Notes under the pieces: model-generated
Told to the model about the DNA's origin: nothing
Database searches by the model: none
The model's input: only the letters and a program-made list of their open reading frames with translations
Assembly: GCF_003367235.1 (NCBI RefSeq)
Contig: NZ_QRGP01000001.1
Coordinates: 62,001-126,000 of the forward strand
Length of the DNA stretch: 64,000 nt
Source: Sphingorhabdus pulchriflava
GTDB lineage: Bacteria > Pseudomonadota > Alphaproteobacteria > Sphingomonadales > Sphingomonadaceae
Reading direction: 5' to 3'
Translations under genes and position numbers: made by a program
Part shown: piece by piece, positions 32,796 through 41,048 of the stretch
Numbering within the stretch: position 1 is the first letter of the stretch
How the letters are laid out: every line of letters starts with the position of its first letter

Positions 32796-33956
32796 ATGCC
32801 TAAAGTGAAACTCGATGCCACATTCTGCCTGACCGCTAGGTGTGAGGAAGGCAAAAAGAAAACCGACTACTGGGATGTCATTACAACCGGCTTTCTGCTG
32901 GAATGCCGCGCTGGTGGAGGCAAGACCTATGCCTTGCGCTACATCGATGATGCCGGTCGCCAACGGCAACACAAGATCGGGCGGTATGAAGATATCAGCT
33001 TCGACCAAGCCCGGAAGATGGCGAAGCGATTGCGCGCTGAAGTTGTCATGGGTGGAAATCCAGCCGCCAAGAAGGCTGAGAAGAAAGCAGTGCCAACCTA
33101 TGCGGAATTGGCTGCCGACCATCTTGCCCATGCGCGCACTTACCAAAAGCAGCCCAAGAATACCGAATTCGTGATGAAGAACCATCTGCTGCCCCGCTGG
33201 GGCAAAATGCGGCTGGATGAAATCACTTCCCAGGACATTGCCAAATGGTTTGCCGAGAAAGCCGCTGCTGGGCTTGCACCGGCAACCGTCGATAAGCTGC
33301 GGACGGTATTCGGTCGATCGTTCGAACTGGCAAGGCAGTGGAAACTTCCCGGCGTGCTGTCCAATCCGGTTCGGGATGTGCCACGCCGGAAATATAGCAA
33401 CGCTCGCGAACGCTATCTGTCGGCTGGCGAAGTGAAGCGACTGTTTAAGGCTTTGGACAAATCCGAAAGTCCGCAGCTTAAAAACATCGTAACCCTGTTG
33501 CTGCTAACCGGTGCGCGCAAGACCGAGTTGCTGACCGCCAAGTGGGAGCAGATCGATCTTGAACGGCGAACATGGCTTATCCCTACCACAAAGACAGGCA
33601 AGCCGCGCTTTGTCCCGCTGTCGCAATCGGCAGTCGAGACAATCGAAGCCTTACCACGCTGGGCAGGATGTCCTTGGCTACTGCCTAACCCAGACACGCT
33701 GAAACCCTACACCGACATTAAACGGTCATGGGAGAAGGCAAGGGATGCGGCTGGTCTATATGACTTGCGGATTCATGACCTACGGCACAGCGCCGCCAGT
33801 TTCATGATCAATGCTGGAATTGACCTGTATGCTGTAGGTCGCGTTCTCGGCCATGTAGACCACCGCAGTACCCAGAAATATGCACATGTAGCTAATGATA
33901 CCTTGATGAAAGCCGTTGAAGCCGGAGCTGCCAATATGATGGGTGGCTTGGGCTAA
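32796..33956 (+). CDS. int: Tyrosine recombinase/integrase (P4-like, DUF4102-type N-terminus)
   Basis: A 386-residue site-specific recombinase. The N-terminal arm-binding domain (YALRYIDDAGRQRQHKIGRY) is followed by the core-binding SAM-like domain and the catalytic domain. Catalytic residues are visible: R in LLTGARKTELL, H-x-x-R in HDLRHSAASF, H in LGHVDHRSTQKYAHV and the nucleophile Y in the same stretch. GGAGG just upstream fixes ATG 32796 rather than 32784. It is the only recombinase in the island and is taken as responsible for integration at tRNA-Ala. It lies 3.5 kb inside attR rather than beside an att site. Confidence 0.94.
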   Translation: MPKVKLDATFCLTARCEEGKKKTDYWDVITTGFLLECRAGGGKTYALRYIDDAGRQRQHKIGRYEDISFDQARKMAKRLRAEVVMGGNPAAKKAEKKAVPTYAELAADHLAHARTYQKQPKNTEFVMKNHLLPRWGKMRLDEITSQDIAKWFAEKAAAGLAPATVDKLRTVFGRSFELARQWKLPGVLSNPVRDVPRRKYSNARERYLSAGEVKRLFKALDKSESPQLKNIVTLLLLTGARKTELLTAKWEQIDLERRTWLIPTTKTGKPRFVPLSQSAVETIEALPRWAGCPWLLPNPDTLKPYTDIKRSWEKARDAAGLYDLRIHDLRHSAASFMINAGIDLYAVGRVLGHVDHRSTQKYAHVANDTLMKAVEAGAANMMGGLG

Positions 33957-33965
33957 GCAAGAAAT

Positions 33966-34000
33966 CCAGCCGAAGCGCCTTAGTTGGGCGCTTCGGCTGG
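33966..34000. terminator. Long perfect hairpin after the integrase gene
   Basis: CCAGCCGAAGCGCC (33966-33979) and GGCGCTTCGGCTGG (33987-34000) make a 14-base perfect stem with a 7-base loop, 9 bases after the stop. There is no T run, so it may stop polymerase weakly, stabilise the transcript 3' end, or mark a recombination border; the AT-rich arm begins just after it. Confidence 0.55.
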
Positions 34001-34083
34001 CTATTCACGCTGCGATTTTACATTCACATTCAGTTTGTTAAAGTCTAATCGACGAGCTAATTCATTACTATCTCGGGGGAGCT

Positions 34084-34782
34084 ATGAACGGGCGAGATTT
34101 TGTTGATTATGTAAGGCGTTCCATAACCGAACCTGGATCGGGCCCAGCTACAGATCGTGCAGTCGCGGAGCATTTAGGAATAAGTGTACCTGGCCTAGCA
34201 AATTGGCGGTCGCGCGAATCAATAACCCCAAGGCAAATGGTCAATTTGCTTACGGGTGTCGCAAAGGCTGCGAAGAAACGTGCGCAAACAGATGCGATTC
34301 AACCTGTGGTGGAGTTTTTCCAGATACGGCCCACTTCTGTACGAAATGGCTCGAACTGGAGAATTTTCGACGAAGGCAAGGGAGACAGCAGCCACCCTTA
34401 CTTGGCTGGGTTGAAGAGAGAATTGGAAGCCCATCGCGGTATTTATATTTTTTACGATAGTCGCGGGCGCGCACTGTATGTTGGCAAGACAAAATCGCAA
34501 TCGCTCTGGAAGGAAATCAACCTCGCTTACAATCGTGACCGAGATCCACAAGTGCAAAAAATTCTTAGGGTCCAACATCCAGAACGACGCCAAGATTTTC
34601 GCACAGCCGATGAAATGCGTCGACAAATTCGCCCAGTAAGCGTGCGTTTGCATGAATTAGCGGAATATGTCAGCGCTTACCGAGTGGCCGAGGACATGAT
34701 CGTCGATATTGAATCCCTGCTTATCAGATCATTTCCCAATGATCTTCTGAACAAGAAAATCGAAAATCTAACTTGGAAATGA
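34084..34782 (+). CDS. HTH and GIY-YIG nuclease-like fusion protein
   Basis: A 232-residue protein. The N-terminal part carries a helix-turn-helix (DRAVAEHLGISVPGLANWRS, about residues 24-43). The C-terminal half begins RGIYIFYDSRGRALYVGKT near residue 119, matching GIY-(10-11)-YVG of GIY-YIG nucleases, and ends with a glutamate in DIESLLIRSFPNDLLNKKIE, where the family metal-binding E and the terminal N are expected. The usual arginine after YIGKT is not obvious (SLWKEINLAY instead), so catalysis is uncertain. AT-rich, in the right arm of the island. A defence, homing or regulatory role is possible. Confidence 0.65.
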   Translation: MNGRDFVDYVRRSITEPGSGPATDRAVAEHLGISVPGLANWRSRESITPRQMVNLLTGVAKAAKKRAQTDAIQPVVEFFQIRPTSVRNGSNWRIFDEGKGDSSHPYLAGLKRELEAHRGIYIFYDSRGRALYVGKTKSQSLWKEINLAYNRDRDPQVQKILRVQHPERRQDFRTADEMRRQIRPVSVRLHELAEYVSAYRVAEDMIVDIESLLIRSFPNDLLNKKIENLTWK

Positions 34783-34960
34783 ACGCTTAGCCAGCACAGC
34801 ACAAAGCGATCACATTTCAGGGGAGCACTTCACAACGCAGCCATCAGTGCGAAATGTTCTGACGATGGACATACAGTTGGATTTTCGTTGAAGATAGTGA
34901 TCCCGAGATTATGATTGAAGTCCGAGCGCTGGAGATTGGATATTCAAGGGAGATGTTAGC

Positions 34961-35467
34961 ATGAGAAATAGCACTAAGCTGAGCGTTTTTTTGTGTTTTC
35001 TTGCGTCAACGGCAACTGCCCAAATTTACAATGGCCCTGTCAAGCTTGGCTCTCCGCTAGTTAGTTATAAAGCGATCACTCAAGAGTTTGGAGTGGACTG
35101 GAGCCGGAATCCGGAATTGGTTCATACGGGAGTCGATTTAGCTTTGGCAGCTGGGAACAAAGTTTTTTCGATGAAGGATGGAGTCGTATATAAAGTAGGA
35201 AATCTTGGCGGAAGTGATGGTGACTACGTTGTTGTTTTCAACCGCGATGGCACTAGCAATGGCTACCTACATTTAAATGTTTCCGTAAAATCTGGCCAAC
35301 GTGTTGATAGAGGTCAAATTATTGGAACAGTTTATAGCAATCATCTTCATTTGAATCAGTGTAAACAATCAGATGGCTGTCAGCATGGGGCATTTCCTAA
35401 TAAAACATTTAAAGGGCAGAGTAGAGATAAATTTAATGAATACTACGTTAGGCCAAGAATAAGATAG
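34961..35467 (+). CDS. Secreted M23 family (LytM-like) peptidase
   Basis: A 168-residue protein with a signal peptide cleaved near TATAQ. It contains the LytM zinc signature: H-x-x-x-D in HTGVDLA near residue 51 and H-x-H in SNHLHLNQC near residue 130, with the glycine-rich GGSDGDYVVVFNRDG between them. The family cuts peptidoglycan cross-links or acts as an inactive adaptor; here both zinc motifs look intact. AAGGGAG precedes the ATG. Low GC. It starts a pair with the lipoprotein gene at 35524, 56 bases later. Confidence 0.78.
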   Translation: MRNSTKLSVFLCFLASTATAQIYNGPVKLGSPLVSYKAITQEFGVDWSRNPELVHTGVDLALAAGNKVFSMKDGVVYKVGNLGGSDGDYVVVFNRDGTSNGYLHLNVSVKSGQRVDRGQIIGTVYSNHLHLNQCKQSDGCQHGAFPNKTFKGQSRDKFNEYYVRPRIR

Positions 35468-35523
35468 ATTAGTTTTAATTTTAAGAATTAAAATAAATGG
35501 AATTAGATGATTGAAGGGCCTAT

Positions 35524-36216
35524 ATGAAAAATATTATCTATACGTCGCAGCTATTGCTGTCGTTAGCTGCTCTCTCCTCCTGTAAAGTGGAGGCTGATAA
35601 GCGTCCAACGGGTGACGAAATGCGAGAGAAGCTCATTCAGGAAGCACTCTATGGGAAAGCGGAGCAAATTTCCAAAGATGCAGCTTTGCCAGATAAGTCG
35701 TCTGACAAATTGACTAGGGAGTATGTGAAATCTGTGCTCGGTGAAATTTGTTATGATGTGAAAAATAGCATTAAATATCAGTACAGAGGATCGATCGATA
35801 ACATATACTATGGGGAGGAAATGACAGAAGATCAAAAGAGGCAAATTGATGAAAAGAGGAAATTAGTATCGAGAATGCAAGATAGTAAAATTGCGACTTA
35901 TAAAGAAGAAATAATGAAAATGGGTACTGTATATAATGTCTATTTTTATATAACTCCCACCCAAGAAATGCAGCAATATCTGTCTTCCAGTCAAAGGGAA
36001 AGCGGAACATACGTTCTTGGAAAGGTGTGTTTAGCTGAAGTTACAGGTATATTCGAACAATCTGCAAATGTTTCTATCGCGGATGTGCGCTTTGATTTCT
36101 ATCCGAATATTCTATATGCTCATTTAGACTATAGTATGGATCCATTTTGGAACATTCAGAGATATCAAAGAATTCCGTTCGCGAAATATGATGATGGCTG
36201 GCGCAGATTGCAGTAA
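35524..36216 (+). CDS. Island lipoprotein of unknown function, 230 aa
   Basis: Starts MKNIIYTSQLLLSLAALSSC, with lipobox cysteine at residue 20. The mature chain is charged, with a helical segment rich in K and E around residues 100-130 (EDQKRQIDEKRKLVSRMQDS) followed by beta-like stretches (TVYNVYFYITPTQEM). Two further cysteines occur (GEICYDV and GKVCLAE). GC is low, like its M23 neighbour. No family is recognised. Being exported together, the two may act on the cell wall or envelope. Confidence 0.55.
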   Translation: MKNIIYTSQLLLSLAALSSCKVEADKRPTGDEMREKLIQEALYGKAEQISKDAALPDKSSDKLTREYVKSVLGEICYDVKNSIKYQYRGSIDNIYYGEEMTEDQKRQIDEKRKLVSRMQDSKIATYKEEIMKMGTVYNVYFYITPTQEMQQYLSSSQRESGTYVLGKVCLAEVTGIFEQSANVSIADVRFDFYPNILYAHLDYSMDPFWNIQRYQRIPFAKYDDGWRRLQ

Positions 36217-36384
36217 GTATAAGATGCCGTTTTTAGCTTGCGCTGGCATCATGGCTACAAATATTTTAAGTTCTATAAGGCGATATAGCTAGTTTTTCTG
36301 TAAAGAATTGTGGCTGAAAAGGAAACTTAATGATGTGATGTGTTTCCCGTTTGTATTACATTAATACTAAACGAAAGATAAAAT

Positions 36385-37236
36385 GTGGTCTTTTCTGGAA
36401 GCAGCTTAGAAATTCTGATTGAGCAACTTGATCGCGCTATCCCCTGGATGGATGAGAGCGCCTATATCGGCTTTGAAGTCGAACGTCATGATTGGCGACC
36501 GGTTTGGGATTTGTGTAGGCAAATCCAAGAACAGTTTAAGGGCTACAAGGGGTTTGCAAGCAAGGAAGAGCATCAAGCCGCTTGGGATCGGTTCCAAATG
36601 CTTCGGCAAAAGGCATCTCGTTTAGCGGATGTAGAGAAAGCCAATTTTGCCGCACAATCTGAAACATACAGGGTTGATATAGTGTCCGAAGCAAGGGCTT
36701 GCTACTGGAGTGCTTCGGCGGACTTCTTCGTGGGCTCCGTTTTGGGGGAGACGACCGTAGAGGAAATGAAAGAGCTCCAAGTCCGTTTGAAAGAGGCCGG
36801 ACAAAAATTGTCACGTAACAAGGCTAGGATGACGCGAGAACACAAGGAAGAGTGTTTCGGTGCGATCCAAGACGCGCGAGAATCGCATGATCGGTTCTGG
36901 GAAAAATACAAAGACTACAAAGATCAACGTCGACAGGAGTATGAGGCAAAACAAGCAGAGTTTGAAAGCAAGCGTGCACAATGGATCGAACGAACAAATG
37001 CGAACATTCGACGGAACCAAGAAAAACTATCGAATGCCGAGGACGCTCTAAATCGTGTGCGAAACCGCATAAGCGAGTTGGAGGATAAGCTCTATGAAAC
37101 CAACAGCGAAAAGTGGCAGGGTATCTTTTCCGAGTGGCTTGAGGAGGCACGGAGCAAAGAACGTGATATCGAAGAGAGTATAGAGCGGATCGAAGGATGG
37201 ATTAGAGAAGACGAAGATAAATTGAGCGGAAGTTGA
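36385..37236 (+). CDS. Coiled-coil protein with DUF349-like segments; 5' end probably frameshifted
   Basis: About 283 residues, highly charged and helical. W-rich helical blocks (WDRFQMLRQKASRLADVEK and SHDRFWEKYKDYKDQRRQEY) resemble DUF349 repeats, and the region from about residue 175 to the end is a continuous coiled coil (RNQEKLSNAEDALNRVRNR). The only start in frame is GTG 36385. Two bases earlier an ATG opens MWSFLEAA and then stops; inserting one base near 36405 would join it to LEILIEQLDRAIPW and give a better start. A natural frameshift or a sequencing error is therefore suspected. No function assigned. Confidence 0.5.
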   Translation: MVFSGSSLEILIEQLDRAIPWMDESAYIGFEVERHDWRPVWDLCRQIQEQFKGYKGFASKEEHQAAWDRFQMLRQKASRLADVEKANFAAQSETYRVDIVSEARACYWSASADFFVGSVLGETTVEEMKELQVRLKEAGQKLSRNKARMTREHKEECFGAIQDARESHDRFWEKYKDYKDQRRQEYEAKQAEFESKRAQWIERTNANIRRNQEKLSNAEDALNRVRNRISELEDKLYETNSEKWQGIFSEWLEEARSKERDIEESIERIEGWIREDEDKLSGS

Positions 37237-37484
37237 GTGGGGAAGAGATCAGATCGCTCTGTTGCTTCAAAAGCCGCGTCTTTTGGGTGACGCGTTTGCC
37301 GCCGTCAGTGGGAAGCCACGAGGTCGATTCCAGGAACTTTCCCAATCGAAAGCCTTTCCAGCAGGCAAAATTGTAATTCGCATCTCTGCCCAGTTTGGGA
37401 ATTGGCTTGGACCGAGCAAACGACACAGGAAATACGGCCGGAAACTATTGTAATTCCTTGTCTATCGCTAACCTATCAATAGAA
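37237..37484. other. Gene-free end of the island before attR
   Basis: No frame in this 248-base stretch has a convincing start, ribosome binding site or family pattern. It runs from the coiled-coil gene to the right attachment site. Confidence 0.4.
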
Positions 37485-37531
37485 TTCGCAATGACGAGGT
37501 CAGGGGTTCGATTCCCCTCGGCTCCACCAGT
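37485..37531 (+). repeat. attR: 47-base copy of the tRNA-Ala 3' end
   Basis: Identical to 24042-24088. Bases before it (AGAA) differ from those before attL (GTCG), and bases after it (ATGG versus TCTT) also differ, so 47 bases is the full extent. It lacks a 5' half and is not a tRNA gene. Confidence 0.95.
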
Positions 37532-37600
37532 ATGGTTCGAAAGCGTAAAGTTTTGTCGCCTCGTTCCTTCTGGTTTCTCGCGCAACGAAAAGGAGCTTCC

Positions 37601-38398
37601 ATGAAGAGCCGCCTGTTCATCATCCCTATCCTGTTAGGAGCCAGCTCTGTTCAAGCCGAATATAAACCAATTAAGCCCTCCACTGACCCAAATCCCGTAG
37701 TAACGATAAAGGGGGATACGCTGACCTATATCGGCGGTATCAATGAAAATGGGTTGACGGCACTGAGCGAAGCCATCCGCGATGTTCGGCGTGGTCAGAT
37801 AAAAAAGATGGTGGTGAACTCCGGCGGTGGAGACACCAAGCCCGGAATTTTCATTGGATCGATTATCGCCGATCTGAAGCCCCATTTGACTATCGAGACA
37901 GGCTGTTTTTCATCTTGTGCCAACTTTTTGGCGCCCGCAGCTGCCAGCATCACGATCAATGAAAACGCTTTTCTGGGTTGGCATGGAAATGATCGCGGAT
38001 TTGAGATCGTCGCGGCCCAAAAGGGTTTGACGCTGCGTGAGCATCTGCGCGCTTCGGTTCAGGGGCAAGCGGATAATTTCAAAGATCCGGATGGCAAACC
38101 GGTTGATATGGAAGCCTATCTGGACGAAGCCGTTCCTACGATACAGGCGCTTATCGCGAAGGAAGCTGCGCTCTACAAAAGGATGGGCCTTGCCAACGAT
38201 ACATTCGCAATATGCGGTGTTGGCTCGCGATTCGATGATCGTTTGTCTGGCGAACAGCTTGGTTGGGGGTTTTCGATCGCTGACATGGCGCGCCTAGGTT
38301 TGCCGCCGGTCAAGTATAAGGGCCGCGGACGTTATGAAAATAATCCAGCGTTCAAACAATGGCTTATACAGCTGAAGCCTAAGGACTGCATCCCATAA
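37601..38398 (+). CDS. Periplasmic ClpP/crotonase-fold protein (COG3904-like)
   Basis: A 265-residue exported protein with a signal peptide ending GASSVQA. The mature part has the ClpP-like core: VVNSGGGDTKPGIFIGSII near residue 68, then a catalytic-serine-like ETGCFSSCANFLAPAA and NENAFLGWHGND. This combination is typical of COG3904 periplasmic proteins, whose activity is unproven but may be proteolytic. AAAGGAG lies before ATG 37601. It is the first host gene after attR and would lie directly downstream of tRNA-Ala in an island-free relative. Confidence 0.75.
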   Translation: MKSRLFIIPILLGASSVQAEYKPIKPSTDPNPVVTIKGDTLTYIGGINENGLTALSEAIRDVRRGQIKKMVVNSGGGDTKPGIFIGSIIADLKPHLTIETGCFSSCANFLAPAAASITINENAFLGWHGNDRGFEIVAAQKGLTLREHLRASVQGQADNFKDPDGKPVDMEAYLDEAVPTIQALIAKEAALYKRMGLANDTFAICGVGSRFDDRLSGEQLGWGFSIADMARLGLPPVKYKGRGRYENNPAFKQWLIQLKPKDCIP

Positions 38399-38482
38399 AC
38401 CGGCGCGCCGTACTCGCCAAATTTGTTTGCGACGGTTCACATCTGAGTTGAAAACGGCGTAATGCAGGTCGGCTCAGCAGCC

Positions 38483-38779
38483 TTATGCGGCGCGACGCAT
38501 ATTTTCGTTGAGCCAGGCGCGGGCGAGTTTCTGCGCTTCGGCAATTTCACGCGCGGTCATCTCGTCGGAGATTTCGGCGCGGCAATAGACGGCTTCTTCG
38601 TTTCCGTTGAGCGCTGCCAGATTGAACCATTTATGTGCCTCGACCAGATCGACGTCGATGCCGCCGCTCCCGGTCGAGTAGGCTACCCCCAGATCGAACA
38701 ACGCGCTGGCACTGCCCTGTGCCGCATCCGCAATCCGGCTCTCCATTAAAAACGTGGCGCTTTTCAAACTATTGGCCAT
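38483..38779 (-). CDS. SEL1-repeat protein, 98 aa
   Basis: A short soluble protein with tetratricopeptide-like SEL1 features: ALFDLGVAYSTGSGGIDVDL followed by VEAHKWFNLAALNGNEEA, the classic SEL1 second helix. The C-terminal helix EIAEAQKLARAWLNENMRRA resembles the end of SEL1 domains. Such proteins act as scaffolds; no partner is evident. It lies downstream of panC on the same strand. Confidence 0.8.
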   Translation of the reverse strand: MANSLKSATFLMESRIADAAQGSASALFDLGVAYSTGSGGIDVDLVEAHKWFNLAALNGNEEAVYCRAEISDEMTAREIAEAQKLARAWLNENMRRAA

Positions 38780-38877
38780 GACGTTATTTCCCTCTGTTGT
38801 TGAGGGAGTGTTCGCCCGAACGTGGCTAATAAATGGTTAACGCGAATCGAACTTTTTTAATCCGCTATGGACAGAAG

Positions 38878-39720
38878 CTAGTCGACTGCGAGATTGTCGA
38901 TGAGCCGGGTCTTGCCGATTTTAGCCGCAGCCAGCAAGCGTAACGGCCTGCCAGTTAGCGCTGATACAGGGGCAAGCGTCTGGGCATCGGCCAAGGCAAA
39001 ATAGTCCACATTGGCGAAACCAGCGGCCAATAAGGCCGTTTGCGCCTCGGCGAGAATCGCAGGCACATCCCCGCCCGCAAGGATGGCTTCGCGCGCTTTC
39101 TGTAACGCCTGTGGTAGGGCGAGTGCATCTTGGCGCTCTTCGGCAGAAAGATAGGCGTTGCGGGAGGACAGTGCGAGGCCGTCGGTATCGCGCACAATGG
39201 GAACGCCGACAATTTCGACATTGATGTCGAGGTCGCATACAAACTGGCGGATGACAGCCAACTGCTGGAAATCCTTTTCGCCAAAACAGGCGAAGTCTGG
39301 TTGAACTTGATTGAACAACTTGGTCACCACCAGCGCAACGCCATCGAAATGGCCGGGACGCGCGCCACCGCAATAGCCGCTGCTTGGTCCCTCGACATGG
39401 ATATGTGTCGCGCGCCCTTCGCGATAGACTTCGCCGACCGGCGGAGCCCAGAGCAAATCGACCCCGGCAGAGCGCAACTTGGCGGAATCCTCCTCCAACA
39501 TGCGCGGATAAGCGTCGAGATCTTCATTGGGGCCGAATTGGGTCGGGTTCACAAAGATTGACACGGCCACTGCATCGGCCCGCCGCTTCGCTTCCTCAAC
39601 CAACTGAAGGTGCCCAGCATGGAGCGCGCCCATGGTCGGGACAAGCGCCAGAGACTTATCCGCAGCTTTTATGGCTCGGGTGGCGGCGCGAAGCTCTGTT
39701 AACCTATTGATGGTTTGCAC
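38878..39720 (-). CDS. panC: Pantothenate synthetase
   Basis: A 280-residue ligase joining pantoate and beta-alanine with ATP, the last step of vitamin B5 synthesis. Motifs: [16 protein letters not shown] (HIGH-like ATP site), [35 protein letters not shown] and [14 protein letters not shown] 39720 gives [13 protein letters not shown], which aligns with the typical family start, and AAGG lies upstream; ATG 39750 is an alternative. Divergent from mipZ. Confidence 0.94.
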   Translation of the reverse strand: MQTINRLTELRAATRAIKAADKSLALVPTMGALHAGHLQLVEEAKRRADAVAVSIFVNPTQFGPNEDLDAYPRMLEEDSAKLRSAGVDLLWAPPVGEVYREGRATHIHVEGPSSGYCGGARPGHFDGVALVVTKLFNQVQPDFACFGEKDFQQLAVIRQFVCDLDINVEIVGVPIVRDTDGLALSSRNAYLSAEERQDALALPQALQKAREAILAGGDVPAILAEAQTALLAAGFANVDYFALADAQTLAPVSALTGRPLRLLAAAKIGKTRLIDNLAVD

Positions 39721-39813
39721 GTCATTTGGGCCTTGGTTATGGCAGGTCATCGCATACAGCGCCGCGCACAGCACTGTGCAAGACGAATTTCGGAATCAAA
39801 GGTATAGCTGGCA

Positions 39814-40596
39814 ATGGCCAAAGCACATCATATTGTATTTGCTAATGAAAAGGGCGGAACGGGGAAGTCGACCACTGCCGTTCATGTTGCCATTGCGCTG
39901 GCCTCACGCGGCGCTCGCGTCGCGTGTCTGGACCTCGATTCGCGCCAGCGCACGCTGTATCGCTATCTTGAAAACCGTCGCGACACGATGGCGCGGCGCG
40001 ATATCCACCTGCCACTTCCCGCCTTTGACGTATTCGAACAGGAATCGCAGGCACGTCTGGAGGAGCAGATAGCAAAGCTCGAATCAGACTGTGATTTCCT
40101 GATCTTCGACACACCGGGACGCGATGATCCTTATGCGCGTTTTGTTGCCACCCGCGCCAACACGTTGGTTACGCCGATCAACGACAGCTTTATCGATTTC
40201 GACCTGATGGGCCGTGTCGATGCCGAAAATTTCAAGGTCAAGAAACTCAGCTTTTATGCCGAACTGATGTGGGAGGCGCGGATGGCCCGCGCTCGCGCCG
40301 ATGGCACGACAATTGACTGGGTGGTGCTGCGCAACCGCCTGCACAATATGGAAGCCCGCAACCAGCAGCGCATGACCGATGCGATTGCGGAGCTCTCCAA
40401 GCGCGCAGGGTTCCGCGTGGTTCCGGGTCTTAACGAACGCGTTATCTATCGCGAACTCTTCCCGTCAGGGCTGACACTGGTCGATAAGGGGCATCTCGGC
40501 AATCTTGGCACAGCGCATATCGTCGCGCGGCAGGAATTGCGTGAGCTGGTCTCGGCGCTCGCTCTCCCCGAATTCGCACAGCCGCAGCTGGTCTGA
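39814..40596 (+). CDS. mipZ: Division-plane positioning ATPase MipZ
   Basis: A 260-residue ParA-like ATPase. The deviant Walker A KGGTGKST follows HHIVFANE near residue 12; CLDLDSRQRTLYRYLENR and FLIFDTPGRDDPYAR follow the MipZ pattern rather than general ParA. In Caulobacter, MipZ forms a gradient from the poles and inhibits FtsZ to place the division plane. Its presence supports an alphaproteobacterial host. Its stop codon overlaps the start of the next gene by one base. Confidence 0.93.
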   Translation: MAKAHHIVFANEKGGTGKSTTAVHVAIALASRGARVACLDLDSRQRTLYRYLENRRDTMARRDIHLPLPAFDVFEQESQARLEEQIAKLESDCDFLIFDTPGRDDPYARFVATRANTLVTPINDSFIDFDLMGRVDAENFKVKKLSFYAELMWEARMARARADGTTIDWVVLRNRLHNMEARNQQRMTDAIAELSKRAGFRVVPGLNERVIYRELFPSGLTLVDKGHLGNLGTAHIVARQELRELVSALALPEFAQPQLV

Positions 40597-41009
40597 TGAT
40601 CCCGTTCCTCCTCCTCGTCGCTGCCGGAATTGGCTGGGGGCTGTGGTCGGGGAAATTGATGCCCAAGCAGTTGCTGCCACTGGCGCTGGTGATTGCCGGC
40701 GCGGTGCTCTCGCTGCGCGGCGCATGGCTGCTGGGGCTTCCGGCCATCGGTGTCGGTGTTTTCTGGTTCCGCGGTATGACGCTGCGGCTGTCGAAATTGC
40801 GGCAGATACCGAGCAGCGAATATGAACTGGCCGCCGCCCGCTGGTTGCTTGGTGTTTCGGCGAATGACGATGCAGAGAAGATCAAGGCGCGTCACAAGGA
40901 GTTGGTGACGAAAAGCGACCCCGAGCGCGGCGATGGCGATGAACGCAAACGTAAATTGAACGAGGCCCGCGATCTTTTGCTGGATGATTTGAAACGGAAA
41001 AAGGATTAG
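40596..41009 (+). CDS. Membrane protein with degenerate J-domain, 137 aa
   Basis: Two N-terminal membrane helices (IPFLLLVAAGIGWGLW and LALVIAGAVLSLRG) precede a soluble C-terminal part, RWLLGVSANDDAEKIKARHK, that aligns with helices I and II of DnaJ domains. The HPD tripeptide required to stimulate DnaK is replaced (KSDPERGDGDE), so classical co-chaperone activity is unlikely. The ATG overlaps the mipZ stop (TGATG), suggesting coupled translation and perhaps a cell-division or envelope role. Confidence 0.7.
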   Translation: MIPFLLLVAAGIGWGLWSGKLMPKQLLPLALVIAGAVLSLRGAWLLGLPAIGVGVFWFRGMTLRLSKLRQIPSSEYELAAARWLLGVSANDDAEKIKARHKELVTKSDPERGDGDERKRKLNEARDLLLDDLKRKKD

Positions 41010-41048
41010 AGGGCTACCGCACCCTTTCAAAGCGCCGGAGCTCTCCCC

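Noticed and set aside
37262-37453. 63-codon frame before attR
   Set aside because: No ribosome binding site, no motif, biased residues; judged a chance frame.
37485-37531. Second tRNA-Ala gene
   Set aside because: Only the 3' half is present; it is the attR copy.
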